The position numbers were made by a program, and so were the translations under genes. The notes below the pieces were generated by a model. It was not told where the DNA came from. It ran no database searches and worked only from the letters and a program-made list of their open reading frames with translations. From contig NZ_QJQX01000054.1 in NCBI RefSeq assembly GCF_013393185.1, positions 124,001 through 188,000 of the forward strand: a stretch of DNA of 64,000 bases. The letters are read 5' to 3'. Origin of the DNA: Sphingobium lactosutens (GTDB taxonomy: Bacteria > Pseudomonadota > Alphaproteobacteria > Sphingomonadales > Sphingomonadaceae). This document shows positions 62,954-64,000 of this stretch, in pieces (the first letter of the stretch is position 1; every line of letters starts with the position of its first letter).

Positions 62954-63601
62954 ATGACAGAAGAAGACAACACCGCCCTGATCGAGGAAGCGCGCAAGCT
63001 GTTCTCCGGTCCGATCGCCTTCCTCAAGTCCGCGCCGACGCTGGACTATCTGCCCGACATGGCGGTGAACGAGGTCGCCTTTGCGGGCCGTTCCAATGTC
63101 GGCAAGTCGTCGCTGCTGAACGCGCTGACCAACCGCAACGGCCTGGCCCGCACGTCCAACACGCCGGGCCGGACGCAGGAACTCAACTTCTTCGACGTGG
63201 GCGACCCGCTGCGCTTCCGCCTCGTCGACATGCCCGGCTATGGCTATGCCAAGGCGCCCAAGGATCTGGTCAAGAAGTGGCGCTTCCTGGTGAACGACTA
63301 TCTGCGCGGCCGCGCGGCCCTGAAGCGCGCGCTGGTGCTGATCGACAGTCGCCACGGCATCAAGGATGTCGATACCGACATGCTCGACATGCTGGACGGC
63401 GCGGCGGTCAGCTATCGCATCGTCCTCACCAAGTCCGACAAGATCAAGGCGAGCGAACTGGCCGCAGTGATGCGTGCTACGGCGGACGCGATCCGCAAGC
63501 GTCCGGCCGCCCATCCCGACATCATCGCCACGTCGAGCGAGAAGGGCATGGGCATCCCCGAACTGCGCGCCGCCGTGCTGGAAAGCGTGGCGCAGGGGTG
63601 A
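62954..63601 (+). CDS. engB: Ribosome biogenesis GTP-binding protein EngB (YihA/YsxC)
   Basis: EngB is a GTPase needed for late assembly of the large ribosomal subunit. ATG 62954 gives 215 residues. G1 is GRSNVGKSS (45-53), G2 [12 protein letters not shown] (about 67), G3 DMPGYG (about 90) and G4 TKSD (about 148). The longer frame upstream reads yidC out of frame. It follows yidC, as in many alphaproteobacteria. Confidence 0.96.
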   Translation: MTEEDNTALIEEARKLFSGPIAFLKSAPTLDYLPDMAVNEVAFAGRSNVGKSSLLNALTNRNGLARTSNTPGRTQELNFFDVGDPLRFRLVDMPGYGYAKAPKDLVKKWRFLVNDYLRGRAALKRALVLIDSRHGIKDVDTDMLDMLDGAAVSYRIVLTKSDKIKASELAAVMRATADAIRKRPAAHPDIIATSSEKGMGIPELRAAVLESVAQG

Positions 63602-63608
63602 TGTAGCC

Positions 63609-63642
63609 ACCTCCGTTCGTTTCGCGCGAAGCGAACGGAGGT
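63609..63642. terminator. Bidirectional stem-loop after engB
   Basis: ACCTCCGTTCG (63609-63619) pairs perfectly with CGAACGGAGGT (63632-63642), and TTCGCGCGAA (63621-63630) forms the top. It separates engB from a converging partial gene. There is no strong U-tract. Confidence 0.6.
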
Positions 63643-63654
63643 TGGATTACCCGT

Positions 63655-64000
63655 TCAGGCCGCTTGGCGTTGCCCCGGCCTGCCCAATTCCATATCCATC
63701 AATATCTGCACCGATCGCACCGCGCTGCAAAAGGCGCAGGCGACCGCGTCGCTGCACGCATGGGCGATCGGCGCGATCCGCCGGCCCTGCAGCAGGTTGA
63801 TCATCATATTCTCGTCTTCCGACAATGCGGGTCCGCGCCCGGTCCGCAGCTGCCGACCGAGCATCGTCTCGGTGAGGCCGAGCAGGCTGTCGATCGCGGG
63901 CAGCAACTGCGCCCATCCATGCCGACCAAGCCGCGCGTGGAGGCTCGCCAGCACGGGTTGCCCCGACCGCCGCGCCGCGCTCCGGCAGCGTATGGCTTCG
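63655..64000 (-). CDS. Unidentified protein, C-terminal part (partial at window edge)
   Basis: An open frame runs from the right edge to a TGA at 63655-63657, about 114 codons. It reads LHARLGRHGWAQLLPAIDSL, then LRTGRGPALSEDENMMINLL and HACSDAVACAFCSAVRSVQI. The start lies outside the window; a GTG near 63954 is internal to the open frame. I do not recognise the family. Composition matches the neighbours. Confidence 0.6.
   Translation of the reverse strand, partial: EAIRCRSAARRSGQPVLASLHARLGRHGWAQLLPAIDSLLGLTETMLGRQLRTGRGPALSEDENMMINLLQGRRIAPIAHACSDAVACAFCSAVRSVQILMDMELGRPGQRQAA

Overview
The window is a GC-rich stretch of chromosome, densely packed with genes. It most likely comes from a sphingomonad (Alphaproteobacteria, Sphingomonadales; Sphingobium or a close relative is my best guess). 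This is inferred from the spc ribosomal protein cluster, an RNase E with an alphaproteobacterial-type insertion in its S1 domain, an ATP12-type F1 assembly factor, a crcB-rluC-HAD-ATP12 gene chain and the style of the TonB receptor. No tRNA, rRNA, insertion sequence, phage module or CRISPR array was seen.

Layout. (1) 1-7198, + strand: the end of rpsQ, then rplN-rplX-rplE-rpsN-rpsH-rplF-rplR-rpsE-rpmD, a highly structured 261-bp gap, and rplO-secY-adk. (2) 7.2-17.7 kb: accessory genes (secreted SRPBCC protein, membrane acyltransferase, CsgG-like protein), lepA, a 1258-residue RTX/cadherin-like protein, a membrane-anchored SNase-like protein, a PH-domain protein and a degenerate HNH protein. 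(3) 17.9-24.7 kb: a TonB-dependent receptor, an rnd operon with a protease inhibitor and an NTF2-like protein, aspS and a PPK2 kinase. (4) 24.8-37.7 kb: two soluble chemoreceptor-like proteins, a bestrophin, a LysR regulator, an RNase D-like/lptC/lptA operon, a glycine-rich double cold-shock protein, a DMT transporter, a DUF3667 protein and a prolyl oligopeptidase. (5) 37.8-40.6 kb, - strand: the alpha operon rpsM-rpsK-rpoA-rplQ, with its own promoter and leader. (6) 40.6-50.7 kb: a glutaminyl cyclase/ygfZ pair, rarD, a lipoprotein, an Lrp regulator beside a DMT exporter, then crcB-rluC-paiB(frameshifted)-HAD-small membrane protein-ATP12. (7) 50.8-60.2 kb: PBP1A and an amidase facing the rne gene, then a BepA-like protease and a DsbA-like protein. 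(8) 60.3-63.6 kb: rpmH-rnpA-yidD-yidC-engB, followed by the 3' end of an unidentified gene.

How the genes fit together. Most of the window is housekeeping: ribosome assembly, Sec/YidC membrane insertion, RNA decay, peptidoglycan synthesis and turnover, LPS transport and outer-membrane quality control. The alpha operon normally follows adk directly. Here it lies about 30 kb away on the other strand, and a single inversion between about 7.2 and 40.6 kb would restore the usual order.

The most unusual signal is RNA-level. Strong stem-loops, several of them intrinsic terminators, sit in leaders or over ribosome-binding sites of ribosomal and translation genes (rplN, rplO, rpsM, rpmH, engB) and of ppk2. 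I did not find a clear new defence or metabolic system. The best candidates for undescribed biology are the rpmD-rplO hairpin cluster, the promoter-terminator leaders of the rpsM operon and rpmH, the orphan RTX/cadherin protein, the RG/Gly-rich tails on S5 and the cold-shock protein, and the HNH protein that lacks its catalytic motif.
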